NCBI GenBank assembly: GCA_016709335.1
Contig: JADJNC010000005.1
Location: forward strand, 18,914 to 82,913
Source of the DNA: Candidatus Propionivibrio dominans
Lineage (GTDB): Bacteria; Pseudomonadota; Gammaproteobacteria; Burkholderiales; Rhodocyclaceae
Length of the DNA stretch: 64,000 nucleotides
Direction: 5' to 3'
Shown here: one piece after another, positions 9,804-19,701 of the stretch
Layout: every line of letters starts with the position of its first letter
Position numbering within the stretch: the first letter of the stretch is position 1
The notes under the pieces: model-generated
Told to the model about the DNA's origin: nothing
What the model saw: only the letters and a program-made list of their open reading frames with translations
Database searches by the model: none
Translations under genes and position numbers: made by a program

Positions 9804-10928
9804 GGGTTGGCCGCGCGGCTTTGGGAATGCTTACCTCGATGTGCGTACCTCGCCCGTTTGCGCTGTCAATGGCAATTCGCCCGCCCAGCATATCCACCGC
9901 TCCCGCATGCCCAGCATGCCAAAGGTCTTTTCTTCACCGGCCAACTCGGCGGACATGCCGCAGCCGTCGTCGGCAATCGTCAGCAACAGGTCGTCGCCGC
10001 GATCCTGCAAGGCAACCATGGCATGGGATGCCCGAGCGTGTCGCGCGATGTTCGTCAGGGATTCCTGGACGATGCGGAAGATCGAGGTCGACAACAGCTT
10101 GTCCAGTCCGTAATCCTCGCTGTCCAGCAACAGATCGCAGGGAACACCGAACTGCCGGGTGAAGTTCTTCGCATGGCTTGAGATGGCGGCTTCAAAGCCC
10201 AGATCGTCGAGCATTCCGGGGCGCAACTCCTCGCAAATCAGACGCGTTGCATCCACCGTACTGTTGATCACCTGGTCGATGGCGTGCAGCCGTGCCGCAA
10301 TGGCTGGATCCGTCGTGGCGAGGCAAGTCGCCAGTGCGTTGAATTCCATGCGCAAGGCCGTCAGGTTCTGGCCCAGTTCATCGTGCAGCTCACGGGCAAA
10401 ATGCGCCCTGTCGTCCTCGCGCGCCCGCTGCAGAAAAATCGTAAGCTGGTGCAGATGCGCCTTGCTCTCGGTCAGGTCTCGTTCCGCGTGCTTGCGCTTG
10501 GTGATGTCCCTGATATTGCACTGGATTACCCGGATGCCTTCACAGTCGTAGGTATTGCTGACGAATTCAACCGCGATCAGCGCTCCTGCCTTTGTTCGCA
10601 GCGGAAGATCTTCATAGCTGACGTAACCCGTCGATTGCAGCCTGGCGAACATTTCCTTGCTCTGCGCAATATCTGCAAACGGACCCACTTCCCAAATCTT
10701 CTTGCCCAAAAACTCGGCATGCGAATACCCAAGCATGTCAATCAGGTAGGGATTGACATCTTCGATCTGGGCAGTATCGGCGTTGAGCAGCAGGATCCCG
10801 TCCTGCGCGGTTTCAAACAGGCGTCGATAGCGGCTTTCCGATACCCGCAAGGCTCTGAGCGCATCGAGCGGCGGAAACAGCGTCGATTTGTGGCGGCGGA
10901 TTTTGCATGGGGGATACCTTTCAGGCAC
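9778..10928 (-). CDS. PAS-domain sensor histidine kinase (HisKA_3/NarX type), frameshifted at the 3' end
   Basis: A PAS domain (RYRRLFETAQDGILLLNADTAQIEDVNPYLIDMLGYSHAEFLGKKIWE) with a PAC motif (CNIRDITKRKHAERDL) is followed by a HisKA_3 dimerisation helix (REDDRAHFARELHDELGQNLTALRMEF, catalytic His in ARELHDELGQ) and a HATPase_c domain (IVQESLTNIARHARASHA, DDGCGM, FGMLGMRER). No TM segments are visible, so it appears cytosolic. After GMLGMRER the open frame becomes nonsense, but the next frame gives VDMLGGRIAIDSANGRGTHIEV and stops at ~9778, overlapping the regulator start. A 1-nt error near 9890 is likely. The GTG start at 10928 is uncertain. It is the cognate partner of the regulator at 9138-9803. 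Confidence 0.82.
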
Positions 10929-11091
10929 GCATCAACCTGACCATTACAGCGCGAAGCGCCGCAAGAATTCGACGCGTGCCAGTGGCGGATCCTTGTGGGA
11001 TTTCGATGCAACGCCTTCTCGCGAACCGGTTGGATACGCAGAAGGAAACGCTGCACCTGCCGCTCAGGCGAGGCGCAGCGGCCTTCAAGCA

Positions 11092-11307
11092 TTACTTGTT
11101 GACTTCGTGACCGATGACGCCGCCGACAACTGCACCGGCGGCCGTTCCGACACCGCTACCGCCTGTAAGAACAGCACCGCCGACGGCGCCGACTCCAGCG
11201 CCGATGGCGGTGTTCTTATCTTGCGTGGACATGCCCGAACACGCAACCAAACCGAGCATCATGGCTGCCGCAACTGCGTTGAACGCGAATCTTTGTATCG
11301 TCTTCAT
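11092..11307 (-). CDS. OsmB-like glycine-zipper lipoprotein
   Basis: A 71-residue protein. The start ATG at 11307 is supported by AGAGGTAA upstream and a lipoprotein signal MKTIQRFAFNAVAAAMMLGLVAC (lipobox LVAC). The mature part is TQDKNTAIGAGVGAVGGAVL, then a glycine-zipper hairpin GTAAGAVVGGVIGHEVNK. This is the OsmB/YMGG type, typical of osmotic and envelope stress. A perfect Crp-like dyad lies ~95 bp upstream (11394-11409), suggesting shared control with phaC and BON genes elsewhere in the window. Confidence 0.85.
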   Translation of the reverse strand: MKTIQRFAFNAVAAAMMLGLVACSGMSTQDKNTAIGAGVGAVGGAVLTGGSGVGTAAGAVVGGVIGHEVNK

Positions 11308-11393
11308 GGGATTACCTCTTTTGTGAAAGTTCAGGTCTCGGCACGTGATGTCAGATCGAGTGCCACGCCTCCCGGGGGCTGCGCCTCGCCGTC

Positions 11394-11409
11394 TGTTCGC
11401 TGACGAACA
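11394..11409. promoter_or_regulatory. Crp-like 16-bp dyad, perfect arms
   Basis: TGTTCG-CTGA-CGAACA, centred 94.5 bp upstream of the OsmB-like start at 11307. It has the same form as 41054-41069 and relates to the TGTGCG-N4-CGCACA copies. Confidence 0.55.
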
Positions 11410-11456
11410 CAAGGGGCATTCACTAATAAACTCTTCATCCATGTTCGCTCGGCAAC

Positions 11457-12215
11457 ATGGCGCCGGGAAAATATCGACTGTTGAATGTCGCGCGGGTCTT
11501 TCCGTCAGCGCCGGCGACAGGGGTAGTGAAAGGCAAAACGCACCCTTCCCACCTACATGGGCGGCGGGGGCCGGCCTGGATGAAGGATCGGGGGGGCCTA
11601 CGAGGGGGCGGGGGCTTCGCGAAGAGATGCCGCCACTGGGCACGACGCCGGGCGTTCGGCGTGATTTCGGGCCACTGGGAAGAGCGCGACTTCGCGGTGA
11701 TGGCCAGCCCGAATCCATCGATGATCTACGATTACTCGGGTTTCCCGGAGCACACCTATCGCATCAAGTACGCCGCGCCGGGATCGCCGCAAACTGCTGA
11801 GCGGGTGCGCGTGCTGATCGAAGGCGCCGGCTTTCCCACGCACCTGGACGAACAGCGCGGATTCGACCATGGCACCTTCGCTCCGCTGGCAGTGATCTAC
11901 CCCAACGCCGATGTTCCCGTACTGCAACTTTCCCTGAAGCGCGGTTACGATCCCGGTGACCACATCGCGGTCGGGCGCGCCCTGGCGCCATTGCGGGATG
12001 AAGGCGTGTTGATCGTCGGCAGCGGTCTGAGCTATCACAACCTGCGCGAATTCGGACCAGGGGCGAAGGCGGCGTCGACAGCATTCGATCAATGGCTACA
12101 GGCGACCTTGGTGACAGCCAGTCCGGCTGATCGCATCACCAGGTTGATTGAATGGGAAGCGGCACCCGCGGCAAGAAAGGCGCATCCGCAGGAGGATCAT
12201 CTGTTGCCGCTCTGA
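11457..12215 (+). pseudogene. LigB/DODA-type extradiol dioxygenase, frameshifted N-terminus and cut C-terminus
   Basis: The central part is clear: VISGHWEE, then YDYSGFPEHTYRIKYAAPGSP, GFDHGTFAPLAVIYPNADVPVLQLSL, ALAPLRDEGVLIVGSGLSYHNLREF and a terminal HPQEDHLLPL. These match ring-opening non-haem iron dioxygenases of the DODA/LigB superfamily (Fe ligands His in SGHWE, FDHG and the C-terminal His). The N-terminal HGGGPAWMKD is recognisable only by combining frames around 11560-11640, with extra G residues. The protein stops right after DHLLPL, about 40 residues short of the usual end, with no clear continuation in another frame. Aromatic substrate unknown. The exact start cannot be assigned. 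Confidence 0.65.
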
Positions 12216-12345
12216 CGAACACAGGCGGCAGGGCGCGCGCGCGGTTCGATTCCGGCGGCGTTGCTGTGCGAGCTCATGTTCGCGGGCGCGGAGCCTGCGA
12301 TCCCGGATTCGTTGTTGCGGTCGGCGCTGCGCGGCGGCTTTGGTT

Positions 12346-13069
12346 TCATCCGCGCGCCAGGCCGTCGATGACCTGTATGGTCTTGTCGCAGCGTGCCGCC
12401 AGCGCGGGGTTGTGGGTCACGAACAGCACCGTCGTGCCCTGCTCCTGATTGAAGCGGCGCAGCAACGCGAACACCTCGTCGGCGCTCTTGGTGTCGAGAT
12501 TGCCGGTCGGCTCGTCGGCCAGCACCAGCGCCGGGTTCATGGCCAGCGCACGCGCCACCGCGACGCGCTGCTGCTGGCCGCCGCTGAGGTTGCCGGCCAG
12601 GTTGTTCTGCCAGGCGGTCAGTCCGACGTCTTCGATCAAGCCGGCGGCACGCTGGCGCATCGCCTTGTTGGCAAATCCGGCAGCGCCGAGCATCGGCATC
12701 ATCACGTTCTCGAGCGCGCTGAACGCGGTGATCAAATGGTGGTACTGGAACACGAAGCCGATGTTGTGGCCGCGCAGCCGCGTCAGTGCGTGGTCGTCGA
12801 GGGTGGTGGTCTCCTCGCCGAACACGGTCAAGGTGCCGGCGGTGGGCCGGTCGAGCAGCCCGACGATGTTCAGCAGCGTGCTCTTGCCCGAACCGGACGG
12901 TCCCATCACCGCGCAGAATTCGCCCTTTTGCAACGAGAGGTCGATGCCATGCAGCACTTCGGTCTCGATCGGCGTGCCGACGTTGAAGGCCTTGCGCACG
13001 CCGCGCAGTTGCACTACCACGTCGTTGGCGAGCGGCGGCACGGTCACGGCGCCCGGCGCGAGCGCGACA

Positions 13070-13077
<8 letters not shown>
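12346..13077 (-). CDS. ABC transporter ATP-binding protein (LolD/MacB-type)
   Basis: A 243-residue ATPase with Walker [10 protein letters not shown]-loop FVFQYHHL, signature [15 protein letters not shown], Walker [13 protein letters not shown] and H-loop VTHN. The ADEPTGNLD motif is typical of LolD/MacB/FtsE exporters. The GTG at 13077 overlaps the last 8 bases of the permease gene (GTGGCTGA), so translation is probably coupled. With the FtsX permease and HlyD-like adaptor encoded upstream it forms a tripartite export system. The substrate (lipoprotein, peptide or drug) cannot be told. Confidence 0.85.
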
Positions 13078-14310
<1,233 letters not shown>

Positions 14311-14329
14311 CGCAGGGATACCCTTCCGT

Positions 14330-15557
14330 CTAGGAGCCGGCGCCGTCGCGCGGACCCGCGTCCCCGCCATGACGGCGGCCGAAGCAGGAATCACTTGGTC
14401 GCCCTCGCGCAGTCCCTCGAGCAGCTCGACGAAGCCCCGCTACGCAGGCCCAGGCGGATCGGTCGGCGCACCGCCGCGCCTTCTTCCACGATCAACACCC
14501 AGGGCGTCGCACCATCGGCGTCGTGCACGGCGCTGCCTGGCAGCAACAGCGCGGCGGGGCGCCGCGCCACCTCGATGTCTACCGATACCGTCATGTCCTG
14601 CCTGAGTCCCGCCGGCGCCGACGGCACATCGAACTTGACCTGCACCGCGCCGGTCTGCACGTTCACGCCGGGGTTCACGTACACCAGATCCGCCGAAAAC
14701 CGCTGCTGCGGATACGCGTCGGCGGAGGCCAGGGCCTTCTGGCCCAGCGCCAGCAGGTGCAGGTTCTTCTCGTCGATCGCCACCACCAGTTGCGTGCGAC
14801 CGGCCGGTGACAGGGTCATCAGCACCTTGCCCGGCTGCACCACGTCGCCGACTTCGACATTGCGGCCGATCAGCGTTCCCGCCGCCGGTGCGCTGATCGT
14901 GGCGTAGCGCGAGCGGGCGCGAGCGACGTTGGTACTGGCCCTGGCCTCTGCCACGGCGGCTTCGGCAAGCGCCGAGTCGCTGCCGGCGGGGCGGGCGGTT
15001 TCGAGCTGCTTCTGCGTCGACCGCACCTGGGCATCGGCCAAATTGACCGTGTTGCGGAATTGCTCCAGCGCCGCCTCGCTGATGAAGCCTTTCTGGAACA
15101 AGTCCTGGTTGCGCCGCTGCGTCGACTTCGCGTTGTCGAGGTTGGCCTGCGCCTGGCGCAAGGCCTGCTCGGCCACGGGGGCCTGGACTTCGCGCACCTG
15201 GCGCTGGCGCGCCTGCGCCTGCACCACGCTTACCTCGGACTGGCGCTGCAGGGCGCGCAACTCGGCCGACTCGAGCTCGACCAGCAGGTCGCCGAGCTTC
15301 ACGCTCTGGCCTTCCTGCACCGGCACTCGCACCACGGTGCCGGTTATTTGCGCGCCGACATCGACCCGGTGCGGCGTCTCGACATGACCGCTGGCCACCA
15401 CCGACTGCACGAAGTCGCGCCGCACTACCGTTTCGACGGCGACCAGGGGGCCGCGCCACCAGCGCACCGCCAGCACCGACAGCGCCACTACGGCAAGCAG
15501 CGTGACGAGGGACTTCCAGGGGTGCCGGCGAATCAAGGAGAGATCAGTCATTTCCAT
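14330..15557 (-). CDS. MacA/HlyD-type periplasmic adaptor subunit
   Basis: Membrane anchor at residues ~10-35 (WKSLVTLLAVVALSVLAVRWW), then the two halves of a lipoyl/biotinyl hairpin (SGHVETPHRVDVGAQITGTV, VPVQEGQSVKLGDLL; SAPAAGTLIGRNVEVGDVVQPGKVL) around a long coiled coil (LRALQRQSEVSVVQAQARQRQ...), and a beta-barrel domain (LVVAIDEKNLHLLALGQKA). The open frame runs to 14391 and ends in nonsense (SGASSSCSRDC). The adjacent frame continues plausibly to a TAG at 14330-14332, just before the permease start, so one 1-nt error near 14420 is likely. It is the first gene of the exporter operon with 13070-14310 and 12346-13077. Confidence 0.82.
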
Positions 15558-15671
15558 CCGGAGTCGCGATCAATCTCGGTGTCAGGAGTGTTGGCCATCC
15601 GAAACCTGTTTTTCCGGTAGTGCGCAGATCGATTGCTTGACTTGGTTTTCACGCTGGCGAGGCGATGACCA

Positions 15672-16481
15672 TCAGGCGCCAAAGCCGAGATCTTCGCGAT
15701 AGGACGGGCCATCCATGTGGAAGGCCACCGGCCCCGTGGCGCGCGCGTGCAGGAACTGGTCCACAAAGGGATTGGCAGAGGCCAGCAGTTCTTCCGGCGT
15801 GCCTTCAGCCGCCACGACGCCCTGGTAGAGCAGGAAGGCATGGTCGACCACCTTCAAGGATTCCGACACGTCATAGGTAACGATGATCGAGGTCCCGCCG
15901 AGGGCGACTGTCAGCCGCTGGATCAGGTGGGCGATGACATTCAGCGAGATCGGATCGAGACCGGCAAACGGCTCGTCGTACATCGTCAGCATCGGATCGA
16001 TGGCGATTGCCCTGGCCAGGGCAACGCGACGTGCCATGCCTCCCGACAGATCGTTCGGCATCAGGCAGGCGGTGCCGCGCAAGCCCACCGATTGCAGCTT
16101 CATCAGGACCAGGTCGCGGATCAACAGTTCGGGCAGGTCGGTCAGCTCGCGCAATGGGAACGCGACGTTGTCGAAGACTGAAAGGTCGCTGAACAAGCCT
16201 CCCGCCTGGAACATCATGCCCATGTGTCGCCGCATCCTGTAGAGGCCGCGCTGGTCCAGTTCATGGATGACCTGTCCGTTCACCCGAACACAGCCTTGAT
16301 CGGGCCGCAATTGCCCGCCGATCAGCCGCAACAGCGTACTCTTGCCCGAGCCGCTGGCACCGAGGATGGCTACCACCTTGCCGCGGGGTATGCGCAGGGT
16401 GATGCCCTCGAAGATCTTCTGGTCGCCATAGGAAAAGTGCAGGTCGTCGATCTCGATCATAGGTTCGGATAGTTGGCTCAT
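15672..16481 (-). CDS. MlaF-like ABC transporter ATP-binding protein
   Basis: A 269-residue ATPase starting MSQLSEPMIEIDDLHFSYGD (ATG 16481). Walker A GASGSGKST, Q-loop MMFQAGGLFSDLSVFDNVAFPLRE, signature LSGGMARRVALARAI, Walker B MYDEPFAGLDPIS. The YDEPFAGLDPI form is typical of MlaF, the ATPase that powers phospholipid trafficking between outer and inner membranes. The expected partners MlaE, MlaD, MlaC and MlaB are not next to it: upstream are pseudogene fragments, downstream an unrelated exporter operon. An orphan ATPase, probably left by a rearrangement, or one serving a permease encoded elsewhere. Confidence 0.8.
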   Translation of the reverse strand: MSQLSEPMIEIDDLHFSYGDQKIFEGITLRIPRGKVVAILGASGSGKSTLLRLIGGQLRPDQGCVRVNGQVIHELDQRGLYRMRRHMGMMFQAGGLFSDLSVFDNVAFPLRELTDLPELLIRDLVLMKLQSVGLRGTACLMPNDLSGGMARRVALARAIAIDPMLTMYDEPFAGLDPISLNVIAHLIQRLTVALGGTSIIVTYDVSESLKVVDHAFLLYQGVVAAEGTPEELLASANPFVDQFLHARATGPVAFHMDGPSYREDLGFGA

Positions 16482-16489
16482 GCCTTGCT

Positions 16490-16597
16490 TGTGTCTCCGT
16501 TCATTCCCAGGCAGATACCGAAACCGCCGACCTGTCGCGCGAGCGTGCCGAACAGCGCGCCGATGCATGCAACGAGTTGGGCATTTCCGGAGGCCTC
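16490..16597 (+). pseudogene. VIT/CCC1-family gene fragment with internal deletion
   Basis: Reading from GTC at 16493 gives VSVHSQADTETADLSRERAE, nearly identical to VSVHSQADTENADLARERAE of the intact VIT-family gene at 30596-31297, and then jumps to DACNELGIS, matching ...ALGAHARDELGIS about 40 residues further on in the intact protein. The fragment abuts the start of the MlaF-like gene on the other strand. It is a remnant, not expressed as a protein. Confidence 0.75.
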
Positions 16598-16628
16598 AAA
16601 GCGCTCCCGCCGGCTGACGAAGGTTGCC

Positions 16629-16730
16629 GACGCCATCCTTGATCTCGACGCCGATCCCCGTGGCATTGACGGAGGGCTCCCACTTCAGTTCTGCGATAAC
16701 GTCCTGTTGCACTTGTGAATCGGTCTTCAT
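16629..16730 (-). pseudogene. BON-domain gene fragment (N-terminal half)
   Basis: From ATG 16730 the minus strand reads MKTDSQVQQDVIAELKWEPS...GIGVEIKDGV and then loses the BON pattern. It aligns with MKTDVQLQQDVIAVLKRERS...DIGVEVKEGN of the intact gene at 28520-28735. The leader ACGGAGAAGTGATC is also like that of the intact gene, and a decayed copy of its operator lies at 16789-16804. Confidence 0.75.
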
Positions 16731-16788
16731 GATCACTTCTCCGTTCGGTCATGGAAGCATCAGCATGCGCGCCGCGTCCTGGACGATC

Positions 16789-16804
16789 TGTGCGTTGGCG
16801 TACT
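16789..16804. promoter_or_regulatory. Degenerate Crp-like dyad upstream of the BON remnant
   Basis: TGTGCG-TTGG-CGTACT has two mismatches in the right arm relative to CGCACA. Its centre is 66 bp upstream of the BON remnant start (16730), the same spacing as at the intact BON gene (65.5 bp). Confidence 0.45.
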
Positions 16805-16920
16805 GATGAAACTCCAACGGCCTTCCTATAAACCCTCACAGGACGGAACCGGCAACAGTGTCATGGGCAGCAGCGCCGAGCCGTTCGCCACGCGGAAACT
16901 CAACGAAACGAAACGAAAGG

Positions 16921-17082
16921 ATGAAGATCATGAAGAAGGGTTTGTTCATTGCAGCGCTCGGCATTGGCGCCGCACTTAACTCCATTGGCTACTTCCTCAT
17001 TGGCTTGCATGCCGCGGCTGCACTGTTTCACCACTACCTTTTGCGGGACAACACGCTCAGGCGCAGGCTTCCGCACGGATAG
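16921..17082 (+). CDS. Small membrane protein, unknown
   Basis: A 53-residue product MKIMKKGLFIAALGIGAALN, then SIGYFLIGLHAAAALFHHYLL and a basic tail RDNTLRRRLPHG. One or two hydrophobic helices are followed by a His/Arg-rich end. AAAGGATG precedes the first ATG; the second ATG (16930) has the better ribosome-binding distance. I recall no named family. It sits in a stretch of gene remnants but seems intact itself. Confidence 0.5.
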   Translation: MKIMKKGLFIAALGIGAALNSIGYFLIGLHAAAALFHHYLLRDNTLRRRLPHG

Positions 17083-17361
17083 CGCTTCACGGCGCTTCTC
17101 GCACAAGACCTTGCTTCCGCTTCAAGCTGGCCTGGCTTCTCGACGTCACAGGGCAGGATGAGCGGACTGGCGCTGCCGCCGCTTCGGCCATGCGCCGGGT
17201 GTTGCAGGAGGGGCTACGCCACGACATTTGCAGGAGTAGGCTATCAGGAAATCGTGCTGACACTCGCCACAGTAAGCGCGAGCGAAGCCGTGAGCGATCA
17301 AGCAAAAGTTGCTTATGGCGGGTTGTTCACAACGTCCTTCGGCTGCAGGCGGATGAGTTCG
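17083..17361. other. Intergenic stretch with a fabI fragment
   Basis: Apart from the FabI-like fragment at 17118-17168 I see no gene here. It separates the small membrane protein from the TacAT-like pair. Confidence 0.4.
17118..17168 (-). pseudogene. Fragment of a fabI-like gene
   Basis: The minus strand reads SPLILPCDVEKPGQLEA, matching SPLILPCDVEQPGHLEA of the intact FabI at 25609-26403. About 30 bases around the DVE motif are almost identical in DNA. Flanking sequence does not extend the match in either direction. Confidence 0.65.
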
Positions 17362-17859
17362 CTAAACCCGAAATGCTGTTGCCGGAAGCAGCAAACGGGC
17401 ATGTTCGCCTGCCAAGGTCTGGAAGCCAAAATGCGTGTAGAACGCCTTGGCGGCGGCATCCTTTGCATCCACGACGATTCCTGCCACCGCCAGCACTGCG
17501 CTGGCGTGCGCAACCTTCTTGCAGGCATCAACCAGAAGCATCGATCCCAGGCCTTTGCCTTGAAACTCGCTTGCCACTCCCAATCTCCCGATCAGCGCCA
17601 CAGGAACAGGGTATCGGGGCAGATTCTTTGCCAGCGCTTCTGGCAAAGCCGAGCAATTTACGCTGCCTGCGCTCAGTGTGAAAAATCCCGCCAACCGCCG
17701 GAAGTCTTCTTCCGGCGTCGCCAAGAATACCCGCGCGACATTGCGCCGGACATCCTGCGAAGCATAGCGGCGGATGTATTCATCGAGAACAGGCTGTCCA
17801 CAACGAAAGGAGGTCGCATCGACGCTCTTGTCAAACGAGCGAATGCTATACAGCGTCAC
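17362..17859 (-). CDS. GNAT-family toxin (TacT-like)
   Basis: A 165-residue acetyltransferase: DATSFRCGQPVLDEYIRRYASQDVRRNVARVFLA at the N-terminus, LIGRLGVASEFQGKGLGSMLLVDA (acetyl-CoA binding R/Q-x-x-G-x-G/A form QGKGLG) in the middle, and AAKAFYTHFGFQTL with the catalytic Tyr. This layout and the partner gene match TacT/AtaT-type toxins, which acetylate aminoacyl-tRNA and block translation. It overlaps the 3' end of the antitoxin gene by 4 bases, so the pair is co-translated. Surrounded by gene remnants, consistent with a selfish module persisting in decaying DNA. Confidence 0.85.
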   Translation of the reverse strand: MTLYSIRSFDKSVDATSFRCGQPVLDEYIRRYASQDVRRNVARVFLATPEEDFRRLAGFFTLSAGSVNCSALPEALAKNLPRYPVPVALIGRLGVASEFQGKGLGSMLLVDACKKVAHASAVLAVAGIVVDAKDAAAKAFYTHFGFQTLAGEHARLLLPATAFRV

Positions 17860-18137
17860 CGAGAAACCTGCTCCGCATGGCGCTTGAATGCCTTCTTCAA
17901 TGCCGAGTTGGGCGAGACGTGGGTATCGAGTGCCGCCAGAAATGCCTGAAAATCCTTCGGTTGCAGGGTGATGATTTCATTTGCCTGCACCACTTTTTCC
18001 GCTGAGGCCAGCGCGTGTGACAGGACAAACTCCGAAACGCTGACATGAGTGTAGGTTGCAGCCTTGTCGAGCAGTTCGCGCGCATGCACGTCGCAGCGAA
18101 TGTTGAGGCGACTTTCCTTTAAGTGGGTATTTTCCAT
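17856..18137 (-). CDS. DUF1778 (TacA-like) antitoxin
   Basis: A 93-residue protein from ATG 18137 (MENTHLKESRLNIRCDVHARELLDKAATYTHVSVSEFVLSHALASAEKVV). The first ~50 residues form the ribbon-helix-helix DNA-binding part, and the C-terminus (FQAFLAALDTHVSPNSALKKAFKRH) is the toxin-neutralising tail of TacA. AAGGAGCC is just upstream. It should repress its own promoter, which must lie in 18138-18215. Confidence 0.85.
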   Translation of the reverse strand: MENTHLKESRLNIRCDVHARELLDKAATYTHVSVSEFVLSHALASAEKVVQANEIITLQPKDFQAFLAALDTHVSPNSALKKAFKRHAEQVSR

Positions 18138-18216
18138 GGAAGGCTCCTTGAAGTTCAGTTCAACATTGTGCGCCGTATGTGCGTACATTGCAAGAGTAGC
18201 GGTCTCTCCAGTTACC

Positions 18217-18462
18217 ATGTTTGCCGAGGCACCGCTGGTATTCGCGATCGCCTCCAAGGTCCCGGCCACGACACTGCCCGAGTTCAGTGCGGATGCCAAG
18301 GCCAACCCCGGATTTCGGAAAGCTGGACTATGGCAACCGTGCGCGCTCGACACATTCAGCAATGACGTGTTCAAGGCAATGGCGGGAATCGACGCGGTGA
18401 CGGTCCGGTACAACGGCGTTAATCCGGCCATGCCGGCGCTACTCGCAAACGAAGTGCAATAA
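18217..18462 (+). pseudogene. Bug/TctC substrate-binding protein fragment
   Basis: Reads MFAEAPLVFAIASKVPATTLPEFSADAKANPG, then in the next frame GKLDYGN...STHSA, then back to FKAMAGIDAVTVRYNGVNPAMPALLANEVQ. This is the middle of a tripartite tricarboxylate transporter solute-binding protein (typical: AKANPGKLNYGSAGNGT..., MAGIDMVHVPYKG..PA). No signal peptide, no N- or C-terminal lobes: a remnant of about 80 residues. Confidence 0.75.
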
Positions 18463-18521
18463 TGGCCAAAAGAAAGCCGAAGCCGACCCCCATCAGAATA
18501 TCCTTCCGGGTAATGCAGACC

Positions 18522-19646
18522 TCATACCATCTGGCTAATGGTCTTGCGAAAACGGCTCAGTGAGGCGATGAACAGGAGGCTGCCAATTGCCAAAATGGCC
18601 AGAAGTTGCGGCCACACCACGTCGATCCCGGCGCCGCGATAGAGAATGGCCTGTCCGGCCGAAACGAAGTGCGTCGTCGGCGCTACCTGCATGATGTCCT
18701 GAACCAGTTGCGGCATGCTCTCGTAGGGCGTGCTGCCGCCCGAGAGCATTTGCAGCGGCAACAACACCAGCACCAGCAGCATGCCGAACTGCGGCATCGA
18801 GCGCGCCAGCGTCGCCAGGAAAATGCCCATCGAGGTGGTGGCGAACAGGTGCAGCGCGGCAGCCAGCATGAATAGCGCCAGCGAGCCCTGGATCGGCACC
18901 CGCAATGCCCCCTGGACGATGAAGACCAGCGCCACCAAAGCCGCCAGCAGGACCACCAGTCCCATCGACCAGACCTTGGCCAGCATGATTTCGGCCGGCG
19001 TTACGGGCATCACCAGCAAGTGTTCGATAGTGCCATGCTCGCGTTCGCGGATCAGCGCCGCACCGGTCAGGATGATCGACAGCATGGTCACGTTGTTGAT
19101 GATCTCCATCAGCGAGCCGAACCACGCTCGTTCGAGATTGGGGTTGAAGCGCATACGTAGCGCGAGTTCGACCGGCGGCACTGCCGTACTGCGATAACGC
19201 TGGATGAATTCATTGACCTCGCTGGCGACCATCTGCTGGATGTAGGCGTTGCCGGTGAAAGCCTGGCCCATGCGCGTGGCGTCGATATTGAGCTGGATGG
19301 CCGGGGTGCGCCCGGCCAGCACGTCGCTCTGGAAGTTCGGCGGAATGTCGAGTGCAAAGGTATAGTCGCCACGGTCCATGCCGGCATCCACCTCGGCCAG
19401 CGAAACCATGTTGGGCATTTTGAAATGCGGTGGGTAGAAGCTGGACACGATGCGTGCCGAGAGCGGCGATCCGTCCTCATCGACAATCGCGATCGGCGCA
19501 TTGTGCAAGCTGTCGGGCATGGCCGTGGCGGCGACGTAGATTGCCACGGTGAAGGTCCAGGCGATCAGCACCAGCATCATCGGGTCGCGCACCAGGCTCC
19601 ACAGTTCCTTGACGCCGAGGCGGAATACGTTTTTGCTGCTGATCAT
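18522..19646 (-). CDS. ABC-2 type efflux permease (YhhJ-like)
   Basis: A 374-residue permease: TM1 at ~22-42 (LVLIAWTFTVAIYVAATAMP), a large periplasmic domain (PIAIVDEDGSPLSARIVSSF, MDRGDYTFALDIPPNFQSDVLAG, QLNIDATRMGQAFTGNAYIQQM), then five TM helices in the C-terminal half (IINNVTMLSIILTGAALIREREHGTIEHLLVMPVTPAEIMLAKVW; MLSGGSTPYESMPQLVQ). The REREHGTIEHLLVMPV motif is typical of ABC-2 permeases in YhiI-RbbA-YhhJ clusters. Last gene of the operon running 25475 to 18522. Confidence 0.88.
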   Translation of the reverse strand: MISSKNVFRLGVKELWSLVRDPMMLVLIAWTFTVAIYVAATAMPDSLHNAPIAIVDEDGSPLSARIVSSFYPPHFKMPNMVSLAEVDAGMDRGDYTFALDIPPNFQSDVLAGRTPAIQLNIDATRMGQAFTGNAYIQQMVASEVNEFIQRYRSTAVPPVELALRMRFNPNLERAWFGSLMEIINNVTMLSIILTGAALIREREHGTIEHLLVMPVTPAEIMLAKVWSMGLVVLLAALVALVFIVQGALRVPIQGSLALFMLAAALHLFATTSMGIFLATLARSMPQFGMLLVLVLLPLQMLSGGSTPYESMPQLVQDIMQVAPTTHFVSAGQAILYRGAGIDVVWPQLLAILAIGSLLFIASLSRFRKTISQMV

Positions 19647-19701
19647 GGCTCAGGTCTCCAGCGTCCAATCGCCCAGTGAGTATGGCGAATGGAATGGTTG
19701 C

